From Anaerolineales bacterium (lineage in GTDB: Bacteria > Chloroflexota > Anaerolineae > Anaerolineales > Villigracilaceae), in contig JABWAU010000010.1 of the NCBI GenBank assembly GCA_013360875.1, forward strand, positions 1 to 52,392: a DNA stretch of 52,392 bases, in the 5' to 3' direction. Below, piece after piece: positions 24,925 to 32,239 of this stretch (position 1 is the first letter of the stretch; each line of letters begins with the position of its first letter). Below the pieces are notes generated by a model. It saw nothing but the letters and a program-made list of their open reading frames with translations. It had not been told where the DNA came from and did no database searches. A program made the translations under genes and the position numbers.

Positions 24925-25283
24925 AAACCGCAGGTTCATTAGCGAAAATCCTTCATGTGAACTGCGGAAGCCGGTGGATTTGTCGAACGCGTATTCCTTC
25001 GATGCCATCAACCATCTGTATAACGAGTGTTCCGTGCGCGAGGCGGGGATACAGGAATTTCTTGCCGAGGGCGGCATCACCCCACTGAACATTTTTCTCC
25101 GAAGACTTTATCCAAAACTACGAGGGGACGGTGCGGACGCTTCTGGACTACCTCGAGCTTGACTCTGTTTCCGTGACCATCGCCCTGCCTGCGCTGACCC
25201 GTCTTACCGATGACATCTCCGAAGAATGGGTACAGCGTTTTCGCGAGGAACGCCAAAAGGACTGGGTCAACCGCGGCTGGTAG
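24925..25283 (+). pseudogene. C-terminal remnant of a Stf0-like sulfotransferase, frameshifted
   Basis: Two consecutive frames give one coherent family C-terminus. The first reads AYSFDAINHLYNECSVREA and IQEFLAEGGITPLNIF. After a +1 shift at the T-run 25092-25096 it continues SEDFIQNYEGTVRTLLDYL and DISEEWVQRFREERQKDW, ending at TAG 25281. This matches the end of Stf0-type sulfotransferases (a Y-D-F...H-L segment, I-x-P-L...Y-E-D-L, then L-D-F-L). The N-terminal half with the PAPS-binding loop is absent; that position is taken by the start of the divergent lipoprotein gene. The gene is therefore truncated as well as frameshifted, so it is non-functional even if the shift were a sequencing error. 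Confidence 0.7.
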
Positions 25284-25296
25284 AAACCCTGCTCGA

Positions 25297-25956
25297 TCAA
25301 TTCCTCCCCGAAGAACCTTTTACCAACTTTTGCAGCCACACCAGGCACTTCGTCCACGGACTGTTTGTCACGATACCCAACTCCTTGATGAACTCGTCCC
25401 TGTGCGCCAGTTCTTCGGCGGTAAAGCTCTCTTTCAAGATTTTGTTCTTGAATTCCTGCGAGTCGCCCTCCTCAGGGACAACCCATGATTTTATCGGTTT
25501 GCTTGCAATTTGATGATTCACCCCCAGCACAAAATCTTCGTTCACAACCAGTCCCATTCCTTTGGTGGCAAGGGGCCAGGTTGCGTCCACGATCATTTCA
25601 CCGCCATCGGGCAATTCAAGGATCAGATAATTGTGCACGTCCACGAAGCGACCGTTCGACTGCTCGAGCAGTTTCCGCAGTTTGCCGCTGACGCTCTTCG
25701 GGTCAATGTGATTGACCGTAGTGCAGGCGATCAACTTTGATTGATACCCAAGCTCGGCAAAGAGTTTTTTCAACAGGTAATGCTTCCCTGAACATGTACC
25801 CCGCCATTCGTGGATGATGGTCTCGGAATCGCGGGAACTGGCGCGCGTATATGGCATATCGCGCACAAGGAAGAAGGCTTTCCTGAGGTCAATTTCTTCC
25901 TCGGGCTTGAGCAGTCCGCGTTGGACGGCTTCGGATTTCAGGGTTTCGAGTAGCAT
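25297..25956 (-). CDS. Transglutaminase-like domain protein
   Basis: A 219-aa soluble protein with a plausible papain-like Cys-His-Asp triad in transglutaminase order: Cys55 in EWRGTCSGKHYLL, His108 in FVDVHNYLILEL and Asp124 in MIVDATWP. Spacing fits the bacterial transglutaminase-like superfamily (proteases, peptide N-glycanase-like and arylamine acetyltransferase-like enzymes). Substrate is unknown. The N-terminal part (residues 1-45) is a helical cap, and there is no signal peptide. It stands alone between the sulfotransferase remnant and the toxin-antitoxin region. Confidence 0.72.
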   Translation of the reverse strand: MLLETLKSEAVQRGLLKPEEEIDLRKAFFLVRDMPYTRASSRDSETIIHEWRGTCSGKHYLLKKLFAELGYQSKLIACTTVNHIDPKSVSGKLRKLLEQSNGRFVDVHNYLILELPDGGEMIVDATWPLATKGMGLVVNEDFVLGVNHQIASKPIKSWVVPEEGDSQEFKNKILKESFTAEELAHRDEFIKELGIVTNSPWTKCLVWLQKLVKGSSGRN

Positions 25957-26009
25957 GGTTTAGTTGACTTCTTTTCACTTCCCATCAGTATCCAGAATCT
26001 TTAGTCCTA

Positions 26010-26272
26010 TCATTTATCTAAAGCATCTTTGCGGTGGCGGACACGCACAATTTCTATCACCAGCCTGTTTTCAAATATTTCATAAACAACGCGATAATCG
26101 CCAACCCGAATGCGATAACTATGTTCCGAGCCAACCAGCTTTTTGACACCTTGCGGACGGGGGTCATTGGATAAATCAGAAACTGCCGCGACGACTCTTG
26201 GGATCATCGGACGCGACAGTTTTTGTAGTTCCTTTAAGCCGAGTTCTTCCACTCAATCTTGTAGGAAGCCAT
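26010..26272 (-). pseudogene. RelE/ParE-family toxin gene with a frameshift near its start
   Basis: The natural start is ATG 26272, overlapping the antitoxin end. It reads MASYKIEWKNSA, the canonical RelE N-terminus, but hits TAA at 26234. One base is missing at about 26236-26238. In the next frame the protein continues LKELQKLSRPMIPRVVAAVS and ends with the RelE core GVKKLVGSEHSYRIRVGDYR and IEIVRVRHRKDAL. The only undisturbed frame would need the GTG at 26252 and would lack the first beta strand. RelE toxins cleave mRNA on the ribosome; without the first strand this one is probably inactive. A homopolymer sequencing error is the alternative. Confidence 0.75.
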
Positions 26273-26456
26273 CGCGCTTCAATCTTTCCATCACTTCCTC
26301 AAAGGGAATCGTTGGCTCCTCGCGACGTTCGGCTAAAACAGCCAGGTCCTCCAAGTCTTCCAATAATTCTTCGAACTCTTCAATGGGAAGAATAACAGCA
26401 GTTTTTTTGCCGTTTTCGTCAGTAACGTATTGTGCCTGTAAATCTCGAATCTTCAT
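26253..26456 (-). CDS. Antitoxin of the RelE-type module
   Basis: A 67-aa acidic protein beginning MKIRDLQAQYVTDENGKKTA. The N-terminal strand-helix resembles Phd/YefM or RelB DNA-binding antitoxins, and the C-terminal part (EEVMERLKRDGFLQD) would wrap the toxin. The ATG at 26456 has GAGG seven nt upstream; a TATAAT box lies at 26483-26488. The toxin start overlaps its last codons by 20 bp, the usual translational coupling. It is intact although its toxin is frameshifted. Confidence 0.8.
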   Translation of the reverse strand: MKIRDLQAQYVTDENGKKTAVILPIEEFEELLEDLEDLAVLAERREEPTIPFEEVMERLKRDGFLQD

Positions 26457-26493
26457 GGTGCCTCGCTTTTCACTTATCTGCAATTATATCCTC

Positions 26494-26589
26494 ACTCCCC
26501 CGTCGGCACCCCGATATTCTTCACCTGCGTGGACTCATGCAGGAACTCATGACCTTCGCCTTGCTCGCGGTCCATCCAATCGCGGGGCA
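26494..26589. repeat. Duplicated 3' end of an aldehyde dehydrogenase gene (left copy)
   Basis: About 96 bp that match 27179-27274 with roughly five mismatches (offset 685 bp, direct orientation). On the minus strand it encodes PRDWMDREQGEGHEFLHEST and then QVKNIGVPTGE-stop, the end of the neighbouring aldehyde dehydrogenase with changes S/D and W/G. It has no start and no upstream gene, so it is a fragment. Together with the right copy it brackets the second toxin-antitoxin module. Confidence 0.88.
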
Positions 26590-26608
26590 TTATTTGAGTC
26601 ACCACCTT

Positions 26609-26947
26609 TCAAACACCTTCCTGCAAAATCTCAACTACACCGTCAACCAATTTCTTGATCTTCGATTTCTTCAATATTCCAACTGTTTATGCAACAAGGC
26701 TGGAATTCGCCGTGAATAATTTACCTGGCCTGGCAAAACTCGTGACGCGTAGAGAGCCGATTTGGAAATCTTTTTCTGAAATCGTTAGCGCCCTTTCATC
26801 GCCATAAGGATTACTCGTTACCTGGCAAAGAATCCAATCATCGCGACCTGCTTCGGCAAGTACAACAGCAGGTCGCATCTTGGCGCGTGATAAATCCGAA
26901 AACGGGAATGGAACAAGAACTACTTGTCCGACTGCAAGTATGCCCAT
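26609..26947 (-). pseudogene. MazF/PemK-like toxin gene with internal stop codon
   Basis: The N-terminal 86 residues match the MazF/PemK fold: GQVVLVPFPFSDLSRAKMRP, AVVLAEAGRDDWILCQVTSN, then SFARPGKLFTANSSLVA. An in-frame TAA at 26687-26689 interrupts the frame. Downstream codons continue in the same frame as TVGILKKSKIKKLVDGVVEI to TGA at 26609, giving the usual total of about 112 aa. A single CAA-to-TAA change would explain it. The lost C-terminal helix belongs to the dimer core of these ribonucleases, so activity is doubtful. The start overlaps the antitoxin end by 28 bp. Confidence 0.8.
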
Positions 26948-27138
26948 GCTTCATCCTCCTCGGGGCGGTTCCAGTCTTCTGCCAATGCCGCTTCACTCAA
27001 TAATGCTGTTTCGACAACAGGCATCGGTTCATCCAAAATTGTCAGGATGGCGCGGCGGCGTTCAGGCAAATTCACTTTTTGGGGCAGGCGGACTGTGCCG
27101 TCTTTTTCCACTGTTACTTCAATTGAACGTAATACCAT
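26920..27138 (-). CDS. Antitoxin of the MazF/PemK-like module
   Basis: A 72-aa protein. The N-terminal part (RSIEVTVEKDGTVRLPQKVN) is AbrB/DUF2281-like and probably binds DNA. The acidic C-terminus (EDWNRPEEDEAWAYLQ) is the likely toxin-neutralising tail. It overlaps the toxin by 28 bp. It lies 38 bp downstream of the aldehyde dehydrogenase stop and on the same strand, inside the segment bracketed by the duplicated dehydrogenase 3' ends. It is intact, while its toxin has a premature stop. Confidence 0.8.
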   Translation of the reverse strand: MVLRSIEVTVEKDGTVRLPQKVNLPERRRAILTILDEPMPVVETALLSEAALAEDWNRPEEDEAWAYLQSDK

Positions 27139-27176
27139 CTTGCACCTCTGACTTCATTATACTCGCATCAAACACC

Positions 27177-29636
27177 CTACTCCCCCGTCGGCACCCAGAT
27201 ATTCTTCACCTGCGTGGACTCATGCAGGAACTCATGACCTTCGCCTTGCTCGCGAGACATCCAATCGCGAGGCAGACCGTAGCCCACCCACGTCCGCTTC
27301 ATGTTGGCAGCGGACTCGTACTCCACCCAGTAACTGCCTTCCGCTGAGCCGAAGTACCAGACCGAGTCCACGTCTTCGTGCTGGACAAGCGTTTTGGTCA
27401 GGTGATCACGGTCGCCTGTGACGATGTTGACCACTCCATCGGGCACATCGGACGTATCGAGCACTTGATAGAAATCAGTTGCCGATAATGGATGTTTCTG
27501 ACTGGGAATCATCACCACAGTATTTCCTCTTGCAATCGCAGGAGCCATGAGTGAGACAAATCCCAGCAATGGATATTCATCGGGGCAGGCAATGCCGATC
27601 ACACCGATAGGTTCATTCACACCGACCGTGATGCCGCGAAGTGTTGTCTCTTGCACGGAGCCGCCGAATTTATCTGCCCACGCCGCATAAGTAAACAATC
27701 TTTCAACCGCCGTATCCACCTCGGCTTGCGCGGACTTTTTCGTGCGCCCCGTCATCTCAACGATACGTTCGACGAACTCTGCGTTGCGTGCATCGAGATT
27801 TTCAGCGATGAAATACAAAATCTGCGAACGGTTGAATCCGTGCCTCATCGCCCAGCCAGGCTTCGACAAATGCGCCTTGTGCGCGGCTTCGACCGCATCA
27901 CGGATATCTTTTCTATTACCGTCACCGACCTGCCCGACGATCTGTCCTTTCGCGCCGATCACAGAAAACGTGTAATGTCCATCAGGACGCACCTGCTTGC
28001 CGCCAATGTACATCTTCGGGGTGCGGTCGACGCGGGGCAGATCACGTCCATTGGCGCGGGCAGTTGTCGGCGGAGCAGGACGCGCAGGAACATGTTCGCC
28101 CCACTTCTTTCCATCGAGCGGTGGTCGAGTAGGCGAAGCCGTATCGAGACCAGGGCGCGGACGATCCATCCAAATCGGTCGGACATATTCGAACAATCCC
28201 TCCCTGCCGCCTTCACGACCAAATCCCGATTCACGATAGCCGCCAAATCCCGAAGCGCCATCGAAAAGATTCGTGCAGTTGACCCACACCGAACCCGCCT
28301 TGATCTTGCTCGCCACATCCAGCGCAAGATTGATGTTATCGCTCCACACACTCGCCGCGAGTCCATAGCGCGTGTTGTTCGCAAGTTCGATGGCTTCGCT
28401 CGGCGTTCTAAAAGTAAGCGAGACCAGCACGGGTCCGAAGATCTCCTCCTGCACTGTTGCCGCCGCGGGGTCAAGCCCCGTGATGAGCGTCGGCTTATAA
28501 AACAGCCCCTTTTCAGGCATTTTGATGTTCGGCTGATAACACTCACCGCCTTCGCTGATACCCGTCTTCACCCAACTATCAATGGTCTCCCATTGCGTCT
28601 TGTCCACGATGGCGCCCATGTCAATGGATTTATCGAGCGGATCGCCAACCCGCATATGTTCCATGCGAGCCTTTAATTTTTGGATGAAACGCGCCGCGAC
28701 ATTTTCCTGCACAATCAGCCTTGACCCTGCGCAACAGACCTGACCCTGATTAAACCAGATCGCATCAACCACCCCCTCAACTGCTCCATCCAAATCGGCA
28801 TCTTCAAACACGACAAATGGACTCTTGCCCCCCAACTCCAGCGACAGTTTCTTGCCCGACCCAGCCGTCTGCCTGCGCAAAATGCGACCGACATCCGTTG
28901 AGCCCGTGAATGCAACTTTATCAATATCAGGATGTTCAACCAACATCGAGCCAGCACTGCTCGAACCCGTGATTACATTCACCACGCCCGCAGGCACTCC
29001 CGCCTCCGCGACGATCTCCGCAAACAACAACGCCGAGAGACGTGTATATGAAGCAGGTTTCAACACGACTGTGTTGCCCATCGCAATGGCTGGAGCAATC
29101 TTCCATGCCAGCATCAACAACGGGAAGTTCCACGGGATGATCTGTCCCACCACGCCGACAGGTTGATAGTCGCGCAGTTCGGTTTCCATCAACTGCGCCC
29201 AGCCTGCATAATAGTAAAAGTGACGCGCCAACAACGGCACATCGATATCCCGCGACTCACGGATCGGCTTGCCGTTGTCCATGCTTTCGAGTACAGCTAA
29301 TAAACGATGATGCTTCTGGATGTTGCGCGCAATCGCATACATATACCGCGCACGGACAACACCTGGAGTCTTGCTCCATGTGCCAAACGCCTCCCGCGCC
29401 GCCGCCACTGCCGCATCCACTTCCTTCTTCCCAGCCTGCACCGTCTCTCCCAATAACTCCCCATTCGACGGGTTGTATGAAGGATAATACTTCGCACCCT
29501 TCGGCGTCACCCATTCGTTGTTGATGAACAACCCGAACTTGCGTCCGTGCTCATCCAGCCACGCCTTGACCGCGTCGGGTGATTCAGGGGCAGGTCCGTA
29601 TTCCATGGTTTTGAAGATTTCAAGTAATGTGCTCAT
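27177..29636 (-). CDS. Two-domain aldehyde dehydrogenase (ALDH16-like)
   Basis: An 819-aa protein with two fused ALDH units. The first (about 1-500) has the full NAD(P)-dependent dehydrogenase signature: PWNFPLLMLAWKIAPAIAMG, LELGGKSP with the general-base Glu, and NQGQVCCAGSRL with the catalytic Cys. The second (about 530-819) has the fold (GVIGIACPDEYPLLGFVSLM) but no catalytic Cys motif and ends early. This resembles the ALDH16 architecture. It probably oxidises acetaldehyde or another aldehyde. The ATG at 29636 has GGAG six nt upstream. deoC lies upstream on the same strand, so acetaldehyde from deoxyribose 5-phosphate is a likely substrate. Confidence 0.9.
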   Translation of the reverse strand: MSTLLEIFKTMEYGPAPESPDAVKAWLDEHGRKFGLFINNEWVTPKGAKYYPSYNPSNGELLGETVQAGKKEVDAAVAAAREAFGTWSKTPGVVRARYMYAIARNIQKHHRLLAVLESMDNGKPIRESRDIDVPLLARHFYYYAGWAQLMETELRDYQPVGVVGQIIPWNFPLLMLAWKIAPAIAMGNTVVLKPASYTRLSALLFAEIVAEAGVPAGVVNVITGSSSAGSMLVEHPDIDKVAFTGSTDVGRILRRQTAGSGKKLSLELGGKSPFVVFEDADLDGAVEGVVDAIWFNQGQVCCAGSRLIVQENVAARFIQKLKARMEHMRVGDPLDKSIDMGAIVDKTQWETIDSWVKTGISEGGECYQPNIKMPEKGLFYKPTLITGLDPAAATVQEEIFGPVLVSLTFRTPSEAIELANNTRYGLAASVWSDNINLALDVASKIKAGSVWVNCTNLFDGASGFGGYRESGFGREGGREGLFEYVRPIWMDRPRPGLDTASPTRPPLDGKKWGEHVPARPAPPTTARANGRDLPRVDRTPKMYIGGKQVRPDGHYTFSVIGAKGQIVGQVGDGNRKDIRDAVEAAHKAHLSKPGWAMRHGFNRSQILYFIAENLDARNAEFVERIVEMTGRTKKSAQAEVDTAVERLFTYAAWADKFGGSVQETTLRGITVGVNEPIGVIGIACPDEYPLLGFVSLMAPAIARGNTVVMIPSQKHPLSATDFYQVLDTSDVPDGVVNIVTGDRDHLTKTLVQHEDVDSVWYFGSAEGSYWVEYESAANMKRTWVGYGLPRDWMSREQGEGHEFLHESTQVKNIWVPTGE
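27179..27274. repeat. Right copy of the duplicated aldehyde dehydrogenase 3' end
   Basis: The last 31 codons of the intact gene; direct repeat of 26494-26589 (about 95% identical by eye). Confidence 0.88.
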
Positions 29637-29653
29637 ACTAAACTCCAATTCAA

Positions 29654-29728
29654 TTAACCGCGAAGCACGCAAAGGGCGCAAAGATTCTTTTTGTCTTTCT
29701 TCGCGTTCTTAGCGCTCTTGGCGGTTAA
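29654..29728. repeat. Palindromic repeat, CCGCGAAG family, deoC-ALDH gap
   Basis: Ends TTAACCGC (29654) and GCGGTTAA (29721-29728) are perfect inverse complements. The interior has GCGAAGCACGCAAAGGGCGC facing TTCGCGTTCTTAGCGCTC. It fills nearly all of the gap between deoC and the dehydrogenase. Confidence 0.85.
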
Positions 29729-29735
29729 TAAACTC

Positions 29736-30692
29736 TTATCCCATCGGCATGTGATGCTTCGCGGCGTAGTGACCTGTGATGAAGTGATACAACTGCCGCT
29801 CGAGGTCGGTTAACAAACTGCTCGCACCAAAGCGGAACAGGTCATTCTTCAACCAATCGTCGCCGAGTTCTTCCTTCATCAACGACTGCCATGCCATCGC
29901 CTGCTTCGCGGAACTGATCCCGCCTGCGGGCTTGAATCCGATCTTGTATCCGTAGCGTTCGAGATATTCACGGATGGCGCGTGTCATGACCAGACTCACT
30001 TCTAGCGTCGCATTGACCGATTCCTTGCCTGTGGACGTCTTGATAAAATCCGAGCCTGCCATCATTGCAACAAGGCTGGCTTGATAGACTTGCTTGAGCG
30101 TTCCCAATTCGCCTGTCGCCAGAATGGTCTTCATGTGTGCTTCCCCGCAGGCTTTGCGGAATTGCTGTAACTCGTCATACATCGCCTGCCAATTACCGGT
30201 CAACACGTAGTTGCGGGCAATGACCACGTCAATTTCGCGCGCGCCAGCCTCCACGGCTTGCTCGATCTCCTGAATGCGTTGTGGCAGAGGGGTTTGTCCC
30301 GCAGGGAAACCTGTCGCAACAGAGGCAACTGGAATGTCAGAGCCTTGAAGCGCTTCGACTGCGTCCTTGACTCGATTTGGGTAAACACACACCGCGCCTA
30401 CGGTAATCTTCTCGCCATCCAGTCCCATTCGAGAGAGCATATCTGGGCGGATCGGCTGTTTGGCTTTGGCACACAGACGCCTAATTCGTCCGGGCGTGTC
30501 ATCGCCCGCGAGGGTGGTCAGGTCAATGCAGGTGACGGCGCGCAACAGCCAAGCCGCCTGCCAGTCCTTTTTGACCGTTCGCCGCTTGGGCAGGGATTCG
30601 ACGCGGCGTTCCACCGCGCTCTTGTTGACGTGCGCGCCCATCACCCAATCGAGGTCGAGGGGCACACCGGGATTTCGGTTGTTTTGAGTCAT
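29736..30692 (-). CDS. deoC: Deoxyribose-phosphate aldolase
   Basis: A 318-aa class I aldolase that splits 2-deoxyribose 5-phosphate into acetaldehyde and glyceraldehyde 3-phosphate in deoxynucleoside catabolism. The Schiff-base Lys is in SDFIKTSTGKE and the second conserved Lys in IGFKPAGGISS. ITVGAVCVYPNRV and DVVIARNYVLTG are also typical. It is longer than the E. coli enzyme (259 aa) because of an N-terminal extension of about 60 residues, as in the eukaryotic-like group. The ATG at 30692 has GGAG upstream. The in-frame ATG at 30719 directly abuts a TATAAT box and would not be on the transcript. The aldehyde dehydrogenase follows. Confidence 0.95.
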   Translation of the reverse strand: MTQNNRNPGVPLDLDWVMGAHVNKSAVERRVESLPKRRTVKKDWQAAWLLRAVTCIDLTTLAGDDTPGRIRRLCAKAKQPIRPDMLSRMGLDGEKITVGAVCVYPNRVKDAVEALQGSDIPVASVATGFPAGQTPLPQRIQEIEQAVEAGAREIDVVIARNYVLTGNWQAMYDELQQFRKACGEAHMKTILATGELGTLKQVYQASLVAMMAGSDFIKTSTGKESVNATLEVSLVMTRAIREYLERYGYKIGFKPAGGISSAKQAMAWQSLMKEELGDDWLKNDLFRFGASSLLTDLERQLYHFITGHYAAKHHMPMG

Positions 30693-30720
30693 GGAAACTC
30701 CATTTTCATTTGCTGACATG

Positions 30721-30726
30721 ATTATA
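30721..30726 (-). promoter_or_regulatory. -10 box of the deoC-ALDH operon
   Basis: Perfect TATAAT on the minus strand. A weak TTTCCC stands 17 bp upstream. Expected transcript start is near 30714, between the two candidate ATGs. Confidence 0.55.
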
Positions 30727-30819
30727 CAGCGGTTGGGGTGAACGGGAAACCAGAAACTATCTCATCCTGGTCGGGTTATAGTTGATAACGTCCAAATTTA
30801 TTGTAAAAAGGAGATACCC

Positions 30820-31104
30820 ATGATCCACGTACTCGTTCGTGCAACAGTCGAGGATTTGCAGAGATGGAAATCTATATTCGAGGAAAATGCTCCGCTGCGC
30901 AAGAATGCAGGCTCCATGGGGGTTCACGTCTATAGCAAGGCGGGCGACCCCAACGAAGTTATGATTCTCGGAGAATATGCCGATAAAGAAAAAGCCATGC
31001 AGATGTTCCAGTCGCAGGAGTTTCGCGAAGCGGCTGCCCGCGCAGGCGTGAAAGGTCCGCCTGAGGTGACTTTCCTTGACGAGGTGGTTAAACTGCCTGC
31101 GTAA
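30820..31104 (+). CDS. Small dimeric alpha/beta-barrel protein (ABM-like)
   Basis: A 94-aa protein with the ferredoxin-like pattern of the antibiotic biosynthesis monooxygenase/dimeric barrel superfamily: IHVLVRATVEDLQRWKSIFE, then VHVYSKAGDPNEVMILGEYA and AMQMFQSQEFREA. Members are heme-degrading enzymes, quinone monooxygenases or unknown. No diagnostic catalytic residues are visible, so the reaction is open. AAAGGAG lies 7 nt before the ATG. It is transcribed divergently from deoC. Confidence 0.72.
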   Translation: MIHVLVRATVEDLQRWKSIFEENAPLRKNAGSMGVHVYSKAGDPNEVMILGEYADKEKAMQMFQSQEFREAAARAGVKGPPEVTFLDEVVKLPA

Positions 31105-31211
31105 GCAGATGCAGATGAAATCTTCCTACACAGCCCTTCGAGCACAGCCCGGAGGGCATGTTTGATTCATAAATCCCCGGCGCGTCTGGCAGGAGTATAA
31201 TCGCGAAAAAC

Positions 31212-31388
31212 ATGTTCGATTATTTTATCGAACCCTTCGTGGATACGGGACTCGGCAACTCCGCCTACCTGATCGGATCGTACGAGACGAAAAAGGGGAT
31301 TTTGATAGATCCGTTTCGGGACGTGGACCGGTACCTGCATACCGCGTCCGAACTGGGTCTTACGCTGAACAGTTTTGAAGTTACTTGA
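31212..31388 (+). pseudogene. Truncated MBL-fold hydrolase (N-terminus only)
   Basis: A 58-codon frame: FVDTGLGNSAYLIGSYETKK, GILIDPFRDVDRYLHTASEL, GLTLNSFEVT-stop. This is the N-terminal segment of persulfide-dioxygenase/glyoxalase II-like metallo-beta-lactamase proteins, in which the next residues would be the zinc motif THxHADH. That motif and all later parts are missing. A TATAAT box (31196-31201) still stands 10 nt before the ATG. The HD-domain gene begins 23 bp downstream, so the break may mark where that block joined. Confidence 0.65.
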
Positions 31389-31411
31389 GACAATCCACCG
31401 TTGACCAAACC

Positions 31412-32239
31412 ATGAATAACACCAGTGAAGCCCCTTCATTCGATATTCTCCTCGGTGAACTCAATCAATTTATTCTGTCGTTGGTTGAGGAATACAAAAA
31501 CGGAGGAATCAGGTCGTGGGATGACCTGGATGAAAGGGTAGGAGCGTTCTACACGCCCGAAAGGATGGATGCAATCGAAGCCAAAGCGCCTGGCTGGAAA
31601 AAGATGGCATCATATTCGGATGGAATCACATTGACACACGTAACGTGCGTATTCCTTGGGTTGTTCATGCTGCCAGAGTTTCTGGCTTTGAACGCGGAAC
31701 AGCAACAACTCGCAAAGTGGATTGTCCTATTCCATGACATAGACAAGTTCCACATCCGAGGCAAAAGGGACACGATGCACGCGTTCCGTTCGGGGGTGGT
31801 TGCGGCGAAGGTCATGCCGAAACTCGGCTTTCCCGTGAACGATCAATATTACGGGCTGATAAAATCATGGAGCGAATTCACCGTCAATGCTTTCACGCTG
31901 GAAAATAAAGAGACCGATCCCAAACCGGACAATCGAAAACTCCCTGAGATCCTCGCGGGTATTGATCGCCTTTTCGGCGAAAACGCCCCGGCAAGCCTGA
32001 TCGTAAAGACCGCGCTATTGCACATCTCCCTGGACGTTGATAAGAACTATCCCACTCCCTCGCCGTTGACCGAGAACGAAATCCGCCAATTTATCAGCCG
32101 AAACCTGTTCCCGCTCCTGCGGGTCATGATGCTGGTGGACAACGAAGGCTGGTCATTATTCGATCCTGAAGTCAGGGCAAGGCAAAGAAAAGACATACTG
32201 AACGCTTTTCAAAGAACGGAGGAGTTGATTTCTTCATGA
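31412..32239 (+). CDS. HD-superfamily phosphohydrolase-like protein
   Basis: A 275-aa soluble protein. Candidate metal ligands in HD-domain order are His76 (LTHVTCVF), His108-Asp109 (VLFHDIDKFH), His114, His123 (DTMHAFRSG), and a later Asp in HISLDVDKNY. Helical content throughout fits the all-alpha HD fold. It would hydrolyse a phosphoester, perhaps a nucleotide, but the substrate is unknown. No ribosome-binding site precedes ATG 31412. The stop overlaps the start of the ABC-2 permease (ATGA), so the two are translationally coupled; why a hydrolase would be coupled to a permease is not clear. Confidence 0.55.
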   Translation: MNNTSEAPSFDILLGELNQFILSLVEEYKNGGIRSWDDLDERVGAFYTPERMDAIEAKAPGWKKMASYSDGITLTHVTCVFLGLFMLPEFLALNAEQQQLAKWIVLFHDIDKFHIRGKRDTMHAFRSGVVAAKVMPKLGFPVNDQYYGLIKSWSEFTVNAFTLENKETDPKPDNRKLPEILAGIDRLFGENAPASLIVKTALLHISLDVDKNYPTPSPLTENEIRQFISRNLFPLLRVMMLVDNEGWSLFDPEVRARQRKDILNAFQRTEELISS

